Below the pieces are notes generated by a model. The model made no database searches. It was not told the DNA's origin and saw nothing but the letters and a program-made list of their open reading frames with translations. From the NCBI RefSeq assembly GCF_000230895.2, contig NC_016604.1:682001-746000 (forward strand): a stretch of DNA of 64,000 nt. Direction: 5' to 3'. Every line of letters starts with the position of its first letter. Position 1 is the first letter of the stretch. The position numbers were made by a program, and so were the translations under genes. This DNA comes from Mycolicibacterium rhodesiae NBB3 (GTDB taxonomy: Bacteria > Actinomycetota > Actinomycetes > Mycobacteriales > Mycobacteriaceae). Below, in pieces: positions 28,070-35,994 of the stretch.

Positions 28070-28722
28070 TACTTCTCGCCTCGCTTGATTGCGCTGCGCA
28101 CCGTCACCAGTCCACCGTTGCGGCCCGGGATGGCACCCTTGATCAACAGCACGCCGTTCTCGGCATCGACCTTGTGCACCAACAGGTTCTGCGTCGTCAC
28201 CCGGTCGCTGCCCATGCGGCCCGACATGCGGGTGCCCTTGAACACCCGGCCGGGAGTGGCGCAGCCGCCGATGGAACCCGGGCGGCGGTGCACTGCCTGG
28301 GCACCGTGGCTGGCGCCCTGGCCCTTGAAGCCGTGACGCTTCATGGTGCCTGCGAAGCCCTTACCCTTCGAGGTCCCCGTCACGTCGACGTACGCGCCGT
28401 CGGCGAAGATCTCGGCGGTCAGCTCCTGGCCCAGCTCGTACTCCGCGGCCGCGGCCTCGTCGTCGAGCCGGAACTCAGCGATGTGACGGCGCGGGTTCAC
28501 ACCCGCCGCGGCGTACTGCCCCGTCAGCGGCTTGTTCACCTTGCGGGGGCTGATCTCGCCGTAGGCAAGTTGCACCGCGCTGTAGCCGTCACGCTCAGGC
28601 GTGCGGATCATCGTGACGACATTGGGCCCGGCCTTGACCACCGTCACCGGCACGACCTTGTTGTTCTCGTCGAACACCTGCGTCATGCCCAGCTTGGTGC
28701 CCAGAATGCTCTTTCTAGCCAT
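28069..28722 (-). CDS. rplC: 50S ribosomal protein L3
   Basis: 217 residues ([19 protein letters not shown]) with the [15 protein letters not shown] and PGSIGG motifs of the loop reaching the peptidyl-transferase centre. Normal length, 27 bases after rpsJ. Confidence 0.98.
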   Translation of the reverse strand: MARKSILGTKLGMTQVFDENNKVVPVTVVKAGPNVVTMIRTPERDGYSAVQLAYGEISPRKVNKPLTGQYAAAGVNPRRHIAEFRLDDEAAAAEYELGQELTAEIFADGAYVDVTGTSKGKGFAGTMKRHGFKGQGASHGAQAVHRRPGSIGGCATPGRVFKGTRMSGRMGSDRVTTQNLLVHKVDAENGVLLIKGAIPGRNGGLVTVRSAIKRGEK

Positions 28723-28749
28723 TTCTCTTGGGATCTCCTACTGGGATGA

Positions 28750-29055
28750 CTATTGGATGTTGACGTCGACGCTCGCCGGCAGATCGATGCGCATGAGAGC
28801 GTCAACGGTCTTCGGCGTGGGGTCGAGGATGTCGATGAGCCGCTTGTGAGTACGCATCTCGAAGTGCTCCCGCGAGTCCTTGTACTTATGCGGGGACCGG
28901 ATGACGCAATACACGTTCTTCTCGGTCGGCAGCGGCACCGGGCCGACCACGCTGGCGCCCGTCCGGGTGACCGTTTCCACGATCTTGCGCGCTGAGGCGT
29001 CGATCGCCTCATGGTCGTAGGCCTTGAGCCTGATGCGGATCTTCTGTCCCGCCAC
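28750..29055 (-). CDS. rpsJ: 30S ribosomal protein S10
   Basis: 101 residues from a GTG start with an AGGAGAAG site upstream. Motifs [14 protein letters not shown] and [10 protein letters not shown] identify S10, which also serves as NusE in antitermination. First gene of the S10 operon. Confidence 0.98.
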
Positions 29056-29343
29056 GCTTCTCCTACCTCACTACTAACGGGCTCCCGCGCCTGGGCGCGG
29101 AAAACCTCTGTCTGCTGCCACGCGCCCAAGAAGAACCCGGTCGCGCAGCGATGCCGCCGCTGTTTACCTGTCTGTGGTTCACCGGCCCCCGCGCTCGGGT
29201 GTGTCGCCCTTGCGCACACTCGCCCGCGTCGGAAATCCGTCGCGATCGAGGTTTGGACCGGACGCGCCCCCAAGGGCGCAGGTCGTATGCCCCATGCCAG
29301 GCGGTCCCGAAATTGGGCGCCGTCCCGGCTCGAGGCAACCCGA

Positions 29344-29374
29344 ACAGTATGCCCTAGATCGGGGCCTGCTCCAA
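29344..29374 (-). promoter_or_regulatory. weak candidate promoter of the S10 operon
   Basis: On the minus strand TACTGT (29344-29349) fits the -10 TANNNT pattern and TTGGAG (29369-29374) a -35, with a longer-than-usual 19-base spacer. It is the best pair seen in the region but is not strong. Confidence 0.3.
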
Positions 29375-29424
29375 ATCCCTGGCCACCGGAAACCCGCACG
29401 CTGGCCAGGTCCGGGGCTGCGACA

Positions 29425-29444
29425 ACCTTACTCCGAAGTAAGGT
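29425..29444. promoter_or_regulatory. perfect inverted repeat, possible operator
   Basis: ACCTTACT-CCGA-AGTAAGGT: 8-bp arms and a 4-base centre. It lies about 50 bases upstream of the candidate S10 promoter and 94 bases after the acyltransferase stop. It could be a regulator site or a weak hairpin terminator; there is no U-tract. Confidence 0.45.
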
Positions 29445-29537
29445 AGCTCTCGATGCCGGGGCGGTCGGCTCGTCGAAACCGACGTTCTGCAGGAAAGTGC
29501 GGGTACGTGTCTGCAAGACGTCGACTTCGACGAATAC

Positions 29538-30950
29538 CTAGAGCTGGAGCAGCTCGTCCAACGCCACGGGAAACGCATCGGCGAGGTCCCAGACGTCGGC
29601 GACGAGATCGGGACACGAGATCACGCCGATGCCCAGTCGACCGTTCAGCGACATCACAGTCACGTTGAGGCCCGCACCGATCACGAGCGGCCCGAACGGA
29701 TACTGCGCGGTGATGGCACAGCCCAAGAAGTAGAGCGGCTGCTGAGGGCCGGGAACGTTCGACAGGACGAGATTGTGGATCGGCCGGTCGGGGAGCGGAA
29801 TGTTGCGGGCCAACCGGACCACCGCGTTCAGCGCCGACCTGCCGAGGAACTCGGTCCAATCCTGGATGAGCGTGGGAGCCATCTCGTTGCCGTGGCCTTT
29901 GGCATGCGCCAGGTTGCCGCAGATGATCTCGAGCCGCTCGGCGACGTCCTCGACGTCGGTGGCAAGCCGGCAGAACATCCACATCGTGTGGTTGCGCCCG
30001 GGCCGGTCCGACTTGTCCCGGGTCGACATCGGCACCGTCGCGACCAACGGCCCCTCGGGGAGTTCCCCACGATCGGAAAGGAACTGGCGCAGGGCGCCCG
30101 CCGTCATCGCGACCACCACATCGTTGACGGTGATCCCGAATTTTTCCTTGACCTTCTTGACGTCCGCCAGATCGACACGAGTGAAGGCGATGTTCCGTCG
30201 GCTGGTGAACGGTGCGTTGAAAGGGGTGCACGGAGCCACGAAGGGTGGCGCCATCGCCTCGCCACTGACCGCGCGCTGCACGGTGTGCACGACCGTCCGC
30301 GCGGTGTCGGGAACAACGTTGACCAGCCGCCACGGCCGGCGGATGACGTCGGCGATGCCCGCCGCGGCCATCTCGATTCGGCCTGCGACTGGCGGTCCGC
30401 TCACCGGCTCGGCCACGGGTACGGGCACCCTTGTGTCGATACCGCACAGGTGCATCAGCAGGTCTGCTCCCCCGACGCCGTCGACGGCCGCGTGATGGGA
30501 CTTCATCATCACCGCGACGGAGTCGGCGTCATCGGGACCCTCGATGACCCACATCTCCCACAGCGGACGTGACCGGTCCAGCGGCAGTGCGGCGATGTGC
30601 CCGCAGATCTCGGCCAACTCGGATCGACCGCCCGGCCGCGGAAGCCCGATGCGATGAACGTGGCGGTCGATGCGGAAATCCAGATCTTCGACCCAGACCG
30701 GGTTCGCCGGATTCAGTTGGCTGTCAGCCAGTTTGAGGCGAAAGTCGGGAGCCGCCGCGACCCGGGCATCCAGCGACTCGACGAGCCGGCCGTAGCTGTA
30801 TCCACCCGGCATGGTCGACGTATCGAGTTCGAGCAGACAGCACACGTTCACCGGTTGCGTGACCGACTCCAGTTCGAGGAAGAACGCGTCGTATCCGCTG
30901 ACCCGATCCAAACCCGCCACGACGCCCCCTCGGCCCCCGCCCGCGGCCAT
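29538..30950 (-). CDS. WS/DGAT (wax ester synthase/diacylglycerol acyltransferase) family protein
   Basis: 470 residues. The catalytic motif HHAAVDG (H152, H153, D157) is intact, followed by the family motifs NDVVVAMTAGALR and SNVPGPQQPLYF. Such enzymes esterify diacylglycerol or fatty alcohols with acyl-CoA to make storage triacylglycerol or wax esters; mycobacteria carry many paralogues and the substrate of this one is unknown. It is followed by the S10 leader region and lies 41 bases from a co-oriented lipoprotein esterase, so the two may be co-transcribed (esterase first). Confidence 0.92.
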   Translation of the reverse strand: MAAGGGRGGVVAGLDRVSGYDAFFLELESVTQPVNVCCLLELDTSTMPGGYSYGRLVESLDARVAAAPDFRLKLADSQLNPANPVWVEDLDFRIDRHVHRIGLPRPGGRSELAEICGHIAALPLDRSRPLWEMWVIEGPDDADSVAVMMKSHHAAVDGVGGADLLMHLCGIDTRVPVPVAEPVSGPPVAGRIEMAAAGIADVIRRPWRLVNVVPDTARTVVHTVQRAVSGEAMAPPFVAPCTPFNAPFTSRRNIAFTRVDLADVKKVKEKFGITVNDVVVAMTAGALRQFLSDRGELPEGPLVATVPMSTRDKSDRPGRNHTMWMFCRLATDVEDVAERLEIICGNLAHAKGHGNEMAPTLIQDWTEFLGRSALNAVVRLARNIPLPDRPIHNLVLSNVPGPQQPLYFLGCAITAQYPFGPLVIGAGLNVTVMSLNGRLGIGVISCPDLVADVWDLADAFPVALDELLQL

Positions 30951-30991
30951 GCTATCGCCGATTCGCTACCGGTGCGATACCGGAAACCGGC

Positions 30992-32578
30992 TCAGCTTTT
31001 CAGCCCGGCCCAAAAATCACACCTGTGCGTCTCGCCGAAATCGGCGATTACCCGATTTCCGTTAGGCTGCAACGATATTCGCTCGCCTGCATCTCCGTGC
31101 ATCGCCGGCCACCCGGCCCCAGGCGAACCGCTTGAAATGAATCCAATCCAGTAGTCGATCATTTCGTCGGACAACCGCTGCTGCGCGGGATCCAGCGCAG
31201 GTGCCCCGCCCACATCGAACAGATACCGCAGCTCCAGCGAATGGCCGGCGCCGACGGGAAACGGCGCGGTGTGCAGCGGCTCGGGAGCCGGCGCGCCGGG
31301 GTCGTCGAATTCGGAGAAATAGACGGGCTGGTTCGTGGACAGCGAGCCTGCGAGGCGGTCCGCCGGGCAGGCGAAGACACCGTCGGTGACCGCGGCCGAA
31401 TACGCCAGCGGCACACTTCCGCCGAACTGGTCCGGCGGATACTGCTGCGCAACGACGCCGGCATTCGCGCCAAAGGCCTGGGACAACAACTCGGGATAGT
31501 GGGTTGCGTCGAACGCACGCCCGCGGATGTACTGCAGCGCCGTGAACAGGGTGAACTCGTCGGCCGTCGTCCCGATCATCGTGGGCACGTTGGCCGCGAC
31601 GCCGCGAGCCGCGCCGGTCATCGGATCAACGGGCAATGTCCTCGTTCCCGTCACGGGTCCGCTCAACTGCTCGGTGCCGATGCGCCCGTAGAGCACCGGC
31701 GTCTGCAGCCGCTCCGGCGGGAGTCCGCGAAGACAGGCCGCAACCGTCGCGGGATCACCGCATCCTGCATCCGCGGCGTACTTCTCACTCGTTCGCTCGG
31801 CGGTAGGTAGGTCGTATTGCGCCTGGCATGGTCCACTCTGGACGATCGCGGCGTTGAACAGCCCGGCCGACCCCGGAGCGACGAGGTGGTCGCACACGGC
31901 CATGCCCCCCGCCGACTCCCCCGCGATCGTCACCTTGTCCGGATCGCCGCCGAACGCGGCGATGTTGTCGTGCACCCATCGCAGCGCGGCCTGCTGGTCG
32001 GCCAGGCCGTAGTTGCCGACATCGCCGGCGGGGCCGAGCGCGGGGTGGGCGAGAAAGCCCAGCGCGCCGAGCCGGTAATTGATAGTCACGACGACCATGT
32101 CGCCGCGGCTCGCCAACCGACGCGCGTTGTAGATGTCGCCGCTGCCGTTGATGAAGCTGCCGCCGTGAATCCACACCATCACCGGCCGCGGCTCGCCCGT
32201 CGGGGGTGGCGTCCACACGTTCAGCGTCAGGCAGTCCTCACTGGTTTCACTGCGATCCACGTCGTTGCTGGCGTCCTGTATGCATCGCGGCCCTGGTTGG
32301 GTGGCATCACGAAAGCCGCTCCACTGCGCCACAGGCGCAGGCGGCTGCCAGCGCAACGCTCCGACCGGTGGTGCGGCATAAGGAATTCCGGCGAACAGAC
32401 GGTGATCTGCCGACACCGTCCCACGCACCGCACCCGATTCGGTCCGCACCACCCCTGGGTCGTCCGGTATGTCGATGGTCGCCGTCTGTCCGCGGCCGCA
32501 GCCGGCCAGCACGAGAGCCAAGACGACCAGCACCGGGAGTGCCCGGCGGCGGCCCTTGCCCACCGTCGTCGTCCGCAC
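30992..32578 (-). CDS. lipoprotein carboxylesterase, type B family
   Basis: 528 residues. The N-terminal signal ends in a lipobox LAGC (C27), so the enzyme is lipid-anchored outside the membrane. The nucleophile elbow GESAGG places the catalytic Ser at S222. The oxyanion motif HGGSF (138-142) and EDCLTLNVW (114-122) are the type B signatures; the acid and His lie further on (ADEFTLF, GAGHSLEL). It hydrolyses carboxylic esters of unknown nature. Upstream of the WS/DGAT gene on the same strand. Confidence 0.9.
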   Translation of the reverse strand: MRTTTVGKGRRRALPVLVVLALVLAGCGRGQTATIDIPDDPGVVRTESGAVRGTVSADHRLFAGIPYAAPPVGALRWQPPAPVAQWSGFRDATQPGPRCIQDASNDVDRSETSEDCLTLNVWTPPPTGEPRPVMVWIHGGSFINGSGDIYNARRLASRGDMVVVTINYRLGALGFLAHPALGPAGDVGNYGLADQQAALRWVHDNIAAFGGDPDKVTIAGESAGGMAVCDHLVAPGSAGLFNAAIVQSGPCQAQYDLPTAERTSEKYAADAGCGDPATVAACLRGLPPERLQTPVLYGRIGTEQLSGPVTGTRTLPVDPMTGAARGVAANVPTMIGTTADEFTLFTALQYIRGRAFDATHYPELLSQAFGANAGVVAQQYPPDQFGGSVPLAYSAAVTDGVFACPADRLAGSLSTNQPVYFSEFDDPGAPAPEPLHTAPFPVGAGHSLELRYLFDVGGAPALDPAQQRLSDEMIDYWIGFISSGSPGAGWPAMHGDAGERISLQPNGNRVIADFGETHRCDFWAGLKS

Positions 32579-32647
32579 CCCGCGAGCCTACTGACACCTC
32601 GCGGGACAAGCGGTCGCGCGGTTGCTTAGTATGGCGTCACACAGCCA

Positions 32648-32663
32648 CTTGACACCTGTCAAG
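32648..32663. promoter_or_regulatory. palindromic operator before P450 gene 1
   Basis: CTTGACACCTGTCAAG is a perfect 7+2+7 palindrome ending 21 bases before the ATG at 32685. A near-identical site sits at the same distance before the second P450 gene. Although TTGACA resembles a -35 box, no -10 lies 17 bases downstream of it in either copy, which favours a repressor site. A possible promoter (GGGACA 32603-32608, TAGTAT 32627-32632) would put it just after the transcription start. Confidence 0.65.
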
Positions 32664-32684
32664 AAATGCCCAAGCGAGGTACCC

Positions 32685-33935
32685 ATGAGCACCCCGATCA
32701 TCGACGCCGCCGCCAGAGTGCTGGCCGACCCGAGGGCCTACGCCGACGAGGCGAGCCTGCACGCCGCATTGACCCACCTGCGCAACAACGCCCCGGTGTC
32801 CCTCGTCGACGCGCCGGACTACCGGCCGTTCTGGGCGATCACGAAGCATGCCGACATCATGGCCATCGAGCGTGACAACGAGCTGTGGATCAACGCACCG
32901 CGTCCGATGCTGCAGACCGCCGCGACCGACGACCTGTCGGCGGCCAATCTCGCCGCCGGCGGCGGACTGCGCACGCTCATCCACATGGACGACCCACTGC
33001 ACCGCGACATCCGCAAGATCGGTGCCGACTGGTTCCGCCCCAAGGCGATGCGCGCACTGAAGACCCGCGTGGACGAGCTCGCCAAGATCTACGTCGACAA
33101 GATGGTCGAGGACGGTCCCGAATGCGACTTCGTCCAAGAGGTCGCGGTGAATTTCCCGCTCTACGTGATCCTTTCGCTGCTCGGCCTTCCAGAGTCGGAC
33201 TTCGGCCGCATGCTCAAGCTCACCCAGGAGATGTTCGGCGGTGACGACGACGAGTTCACCCGCGGCAAGACCCCCGAGGAACTGCATGAGGTCATCACCG
33301 ACTTCTTCCGGTACTTCACCAAGCTGACCGCCGACCGCCGGGCCAGCCCGACCGAGGACCTGGCGTCGGCGATCGCCAACGCCAAGATCGACGGTGAATA
33401 CCTCAATGACATCGACTGCCTTTCCTATTACGTGATCGTCGCCAGTGCCGGACACGACACCACCAGTGCGGCGATCTCGGGTGGCCTGCTGGCCTTGATC
33501 GAGAACCAGGACCAGCTCGCCCGCCTGAAAGCCAAGCCAGAGCTGATGGGCACCGCGGTCGAGGAGATGATCCGCTGGACCACCCCGGTCAAGGAGTTCA
33601 TGCGCACCGCCACGGCCGACACCGAAGTGCGCGGTGTGCCGATCAAGGAAGGCGAGTCGGTGCTGCTGTCCTACGTCTCGGCCAACCGCGACGAGGACAT
33701 CTTCGACGAGCCGTTCCGCTTCGACGTCGGCCGTGACCCGAACAAGCACCTCTCCTTCGGATACGGCGTGCATTTCTGCCTCGGCGCCGCCCTGGCTCGC
33801 ATGGAGATCAACAGCTTCTTCACTGCGCTGGTACCGAGACTCGATTCGATCGAGTTGGCCGGTGACCCGGAGTTCATCGCGACGATCTTCGTCGGCGGGC
33901 TCAAGCACCTGCCGATTCGGTACGCGCTGCGCTGA
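32685..33935 (+). CDS. cytochrome P450
   Basis: 416 residues from the ATG at 32685; earlier in-frame starts would include the operator. I-helix AGHDTT (255-260), K-helix E294-R297 (EEMIR) and heme-binding FGYGVHFCLG with the thiolate ligand C365 are all present. It is a soluble class I bacterial P450 needing ferredoxin and reductase, neither of which is adjacent. It is closely similar throughout to the next gene (tandem duplicate) and shares its upstream palindrome. Substrate unknown; steroid or terpenoid-like compounds are common for mycobacterial P450s, but this is inference. Confidence 0.93.
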   Translation: MSTPIIDAAARVLADPRAYADEASLHAALTHLRNNAPVSLVDAPDYRPFWAITKHADIMAIERDNELWINAPRPMLQTAATDDLSAANLAAGGGLRTLIHMDDPLHRDIRKIGADWFRPKAMRALKTRVDELAKIYVDKMVEDGPECDFVQEVAVNFPLYVILSLLGLPESDFGRMLKLTQEMFGGDDDEFTRGKTPEELHEVITDFFRYFTKLTADRRASPTEDLASAIANAKIDGEYLNDIDCLSYYVIVASAGHDTTSAAISGGLLALIENQDQLARLKAKPELMGTAVEEMIRWTTPVKEFMRTATADTEVRGVPIKEGESVLLSYVSANRDEDIFDEPFRFDVGRDPNKHLSFGYGVHFCLGAALARMEINSFFTALVPRLDSIELAGDPEFIATIFVGGLKHLPIRYALR

Positions 33936-34015
33936 GATTCGGCAGCATCGCGATGACATCGCGGTGATGGAACCCACCTTCGCGAGACGACGTGGTGTCG
34001 GTCACATAGACTGCG

Positions 34016-34031
34016 CTTGACACCCGTCAAG
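34016..34031. promoter_or_regulatory. palindromic operator before P450 gene 2
   Basis: CTTGACACCCGTCAAG differs by one base from the perfect palindrome at 32648-32663 and ends 19 bases before the ATG at 34051, almost the same offset. A TAGACT -10-like box lies immediately upstream (34007-34012). Conservation of the site but not of surrounding bases argues for selection. Confidence 0.65.
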
Positions 34032-34050
34032 TTGTTCCGAAGGAGCCCAT

Positions 34051-35304
34051 ATGAGCACGCCGACGATGGATGACGCCGCGAAAGTGTTCACCGATCCGAC
34101 GGCCTACGCCGACGATGCTCGGCTGCACGCGGCGCTGACCCATCTGCGGGCGAACACGCCGGTGGCATGGGTGGACAACCCGCCGTACCGGCCGTTCTGG
34201 GCGATCACCAAACATGCCGACATCATGGCGATCGAGCGCGACAACAATCTATGGCTTTCCGAGCCGCGCCCTCTGCTCGTCACCGCCGAGGCCGACGACT
34301 TCGGCAAGCAGCAGTTGGAGGCCGGCATGGGCCTACGGACGCTGATCCACATGGACGACCCGCACCATCGCAAGGTGCGGGCGATCGGTGCGGACTGGTT
34401 CCGCCCCAAGGCAATGCGCGATCTCAAGGTCAACGTCGACGCATTGGCCAAACGCTATGTCGACAAGATGCGTGACATCGGCCCGGAATGCGACTTCGTC
34501 ACCGACATCGCCGTCAACTTCCCGCTGTACGTGATCATGTCGCTGCTGGGTCTGCCCGAGGAGGACTTCCCGCGCATGCACCAGCTCACTCAGGAGATGT
34601 TCGGCGGCGACGACGAGGAATACAACAAGCGCGGCCAATCCCCCGAGGAGCAGCTGACCATCCTGCTCGACTTCTTCAATTACTTCGCTCAGCTGACGGC
34701 GTCTCGTCGTGAGAACCCGACCGACGACCTGGCATCGGCGATCGCCAACGGCCGCATCGACGGTGAGCCGCTTTCCGAAGTCGACACCGCCTCGTACTAC
34801 GTCATCGTCGCCAGCGCAGGTCACGACACCACCAAGGATGCCATTTCGGGCGGTCTTCTCGCGCTGATCGAAAACCCCGGCGAACTGGAGCGGCTCCGCA
34901 AGGACCCCGCGTTGATGGGCACCGCCGTCGAGGAGATGATCCGGTGGACCACGCCGGTCAAGGAGTTCATGCGCACTGCGGCTGAGGACACCGAGGTTCG
35001 CGGTGTGCCGATCGCGGAGGGCGAATCAGTCTATCTGGCTTATGTTTCCGGCAATCGCGACGAAGAGGTCTTCGACGAACCGTTCCGATTCGACGTCAGC
35101 CGAGACCCCAACAAGCACGTGGCCTTCGGGTACGGCGTGCATTTCTGCCTCGGGGCCGCACTGGCGCGGATGGAGATGAACAGCTTGTTCTCCGAGCTGA
35201 TCCCCCGGCTGGAGTCGATCGAACTGGCTGGCGAACCGGAACTGGCCGCGACGACCTTCGTCGGCGGGCTCAAGCACCTACCGATCCGGTATTCGTTGCG
35301 CTGA
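34051..35304 (+). CDS. cytochrome P450 (tandem paralogue)
   Basis: 417 residues, nearly collinear with the preceding P450 (one-residue insertion near residue 190). AGHDTT, the E/R pair in EEMIRW and the heme motif FGYGVHFCLG (Cys about 366) are intact. Differences cluster near residues 68-95, the B-C loop region that shapes substrate choice. The pair probably acts on related substrates under one regulator. Its stop is one base from the convergent TetR gene. Confidence 0.93.
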   Translation: MSTPTMDDAAKVFTDPTAYADDARLHAALTHLRANTPVAWVDNPPYRPFWAITKHADIMAIERDNNLWLSEPRPLLVTAEADDFGKQQLEAGMGLRTLIHMDDPHHRKVRAIGADWFRPKAMRDLKVNVDALAKRYVDKMRDIGPECDFVTDIAVNFPLYVIMSLLGLPEEDFPRMHQLTQEMFGGDDEEYNKRGQSPEEQLTILLDFFNYFAQLTASRRENPTDDLASAIANGRIDGEPLSEVDTASYYVIVASAGHDTTKDAISGGLLALIENPGELERLRKDPALMGTAVEEMIRWTTPVKEFMRTAAEDTEVRGVPIAEGESVYLAYVSGNRDEEVFDEPFRFDVSRDPNKHVAFGYGVHFCLGAALARMEMNSLFSELIPRLESIELAGEPELAATTFVGGLKHLPIRYSLR

Positions 35305-35305
35305 A

Positions 35306-35902
35306 CTACTTGGCGTGGGTCGCCAGGAAGCCGTCGACTGCGGCCTCGGCACACGCGGAGTAGTCGAAGTCGGCCACTGTGCTGAGTCTGCCGAGGACCA
35401 CCGGTCCGATGAGCAGCGCGATCGCCTGAATGCGGTCGGGCACCTCGATTTCCGCTGCCGCTTGCGGGCTGTCGAAGATCGCGTCGAACGGCACGGAGTA
35501 CAGCTGGATGATCCGCGCCCGCAACGGACCTGTTGAATCCGAATCGGCTTGCCGCACATCGGAATAGTCGCCGGCATCGGGCCCTGAGGCCAGCCATGTC
35601 AGAGCGGTCAGCATGGCGGGTACCTCGGCGATCGCCTCGCACCAGCCTTCCACCACCGCGATCAGCTGCTCCCGCAGGCCGTCGCCGGCCGGCGGCATCG
35701 GCGCCGGTTGCAGCAGACTCATGAAGGCCGCGCTCAACAGATCGTTGGCGCCGGAGAAGTGGCGGTAGAGCGTGGCTCGGGCCACGTTCGCGCTGCGGGT
35801 GACCGCGTCGATCGTCACAGCGCTCGGACCGCCCGTACGCAACAGCGTTGTCGCGGCCTCGAGCAAACGGGCTCGCGACCGGGCAGGCCGCGGGTCGGTC
35901 AT
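35306..35902 (-). CDS. TetR family transcriptional regulator
   Basis: 198 residues. Helix-turn-helix at about 10-55 (RLLEAATTLLRTGG ... ARATLYRHFSGANDLL), with a ligand domain after it. It diverges from an MFS exporter, and two palindromes (35929-35964) sit in the 92-base gap; it most likely represses both genes. Whether it also controls the P450s is unclear because their palindrome has a different core (TTGACA against AGAC). Confidence 0.88.
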   Translation of the reverse strand: MTDPRPARSRARLLEAATTLLRTGGPSAVTIDAVTRSANVARATLYRHFSGANDLLSAAFMSLLQPAPMPPAGDGLREQLIAVVEGWCEAIAEVPAMLTALTWLASGPDAGDYSDVRQADSDSTGPLRARIIQLYSVPFDAIFDSPQAAAEIEVPDRIQAIALLIGPVVLGRLSTVADFDYSACAEAAVDGFLATHAK

Positions 35903-35928
35903 CGTTTACGCCACCTCTCGGTTGGGAA

Positions 35929-35964
35929 CAAGACCATTGGTCTTGCTACGAGACTGTTAGTCTC
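35929..35964. promoter_or_regulatory. twin operators between TetR and MFS genes
   Basis: CAAGACCATTGGTCTTG (35929-35945, 7+3+7) and GAGACTGTTAGTCTC (35950-35964, 6+3+6) share AGAC...GTCT and have centres 20 bp apart, two helical turns. The second covers a TAGTCT -10-like box (35958-35963) for the exporter gene, so binding should block transcription. Confidence 0.75.
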
Positions 35965-35994
35965 AAAACTATCCCCAGTGAAGGAGTGCGATAC

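Larger units (their letters stand above)
29056..29537. other. 482-base non-coding region upstream of the S10 operon
   Basis: No convincing reading frame on either strand. Seen on the minus strand: a tight hairpin CCGCGCC-TG-GGCGCGG at 29085-29100, about 30 bases before rpsJ; a second stem, GCGCCC-CCAA-GGGCGC, at 29264-29279; a weak promoter at 29344-29374; and a perfect 8-bp inverted repeat at 29425-29444. If the promoter is right, the S10 mRNA has a structured leader of about 285 bases. Confidence 0.6.

Noticed and set aside
32649..32654. TTGACA before P450 gene 1 as a -35 box
   Set aside because: No TANNNT lies 16-19 bases downstream before the ATG, and the same holds for the second copy; the full palindrome is a better explanation.
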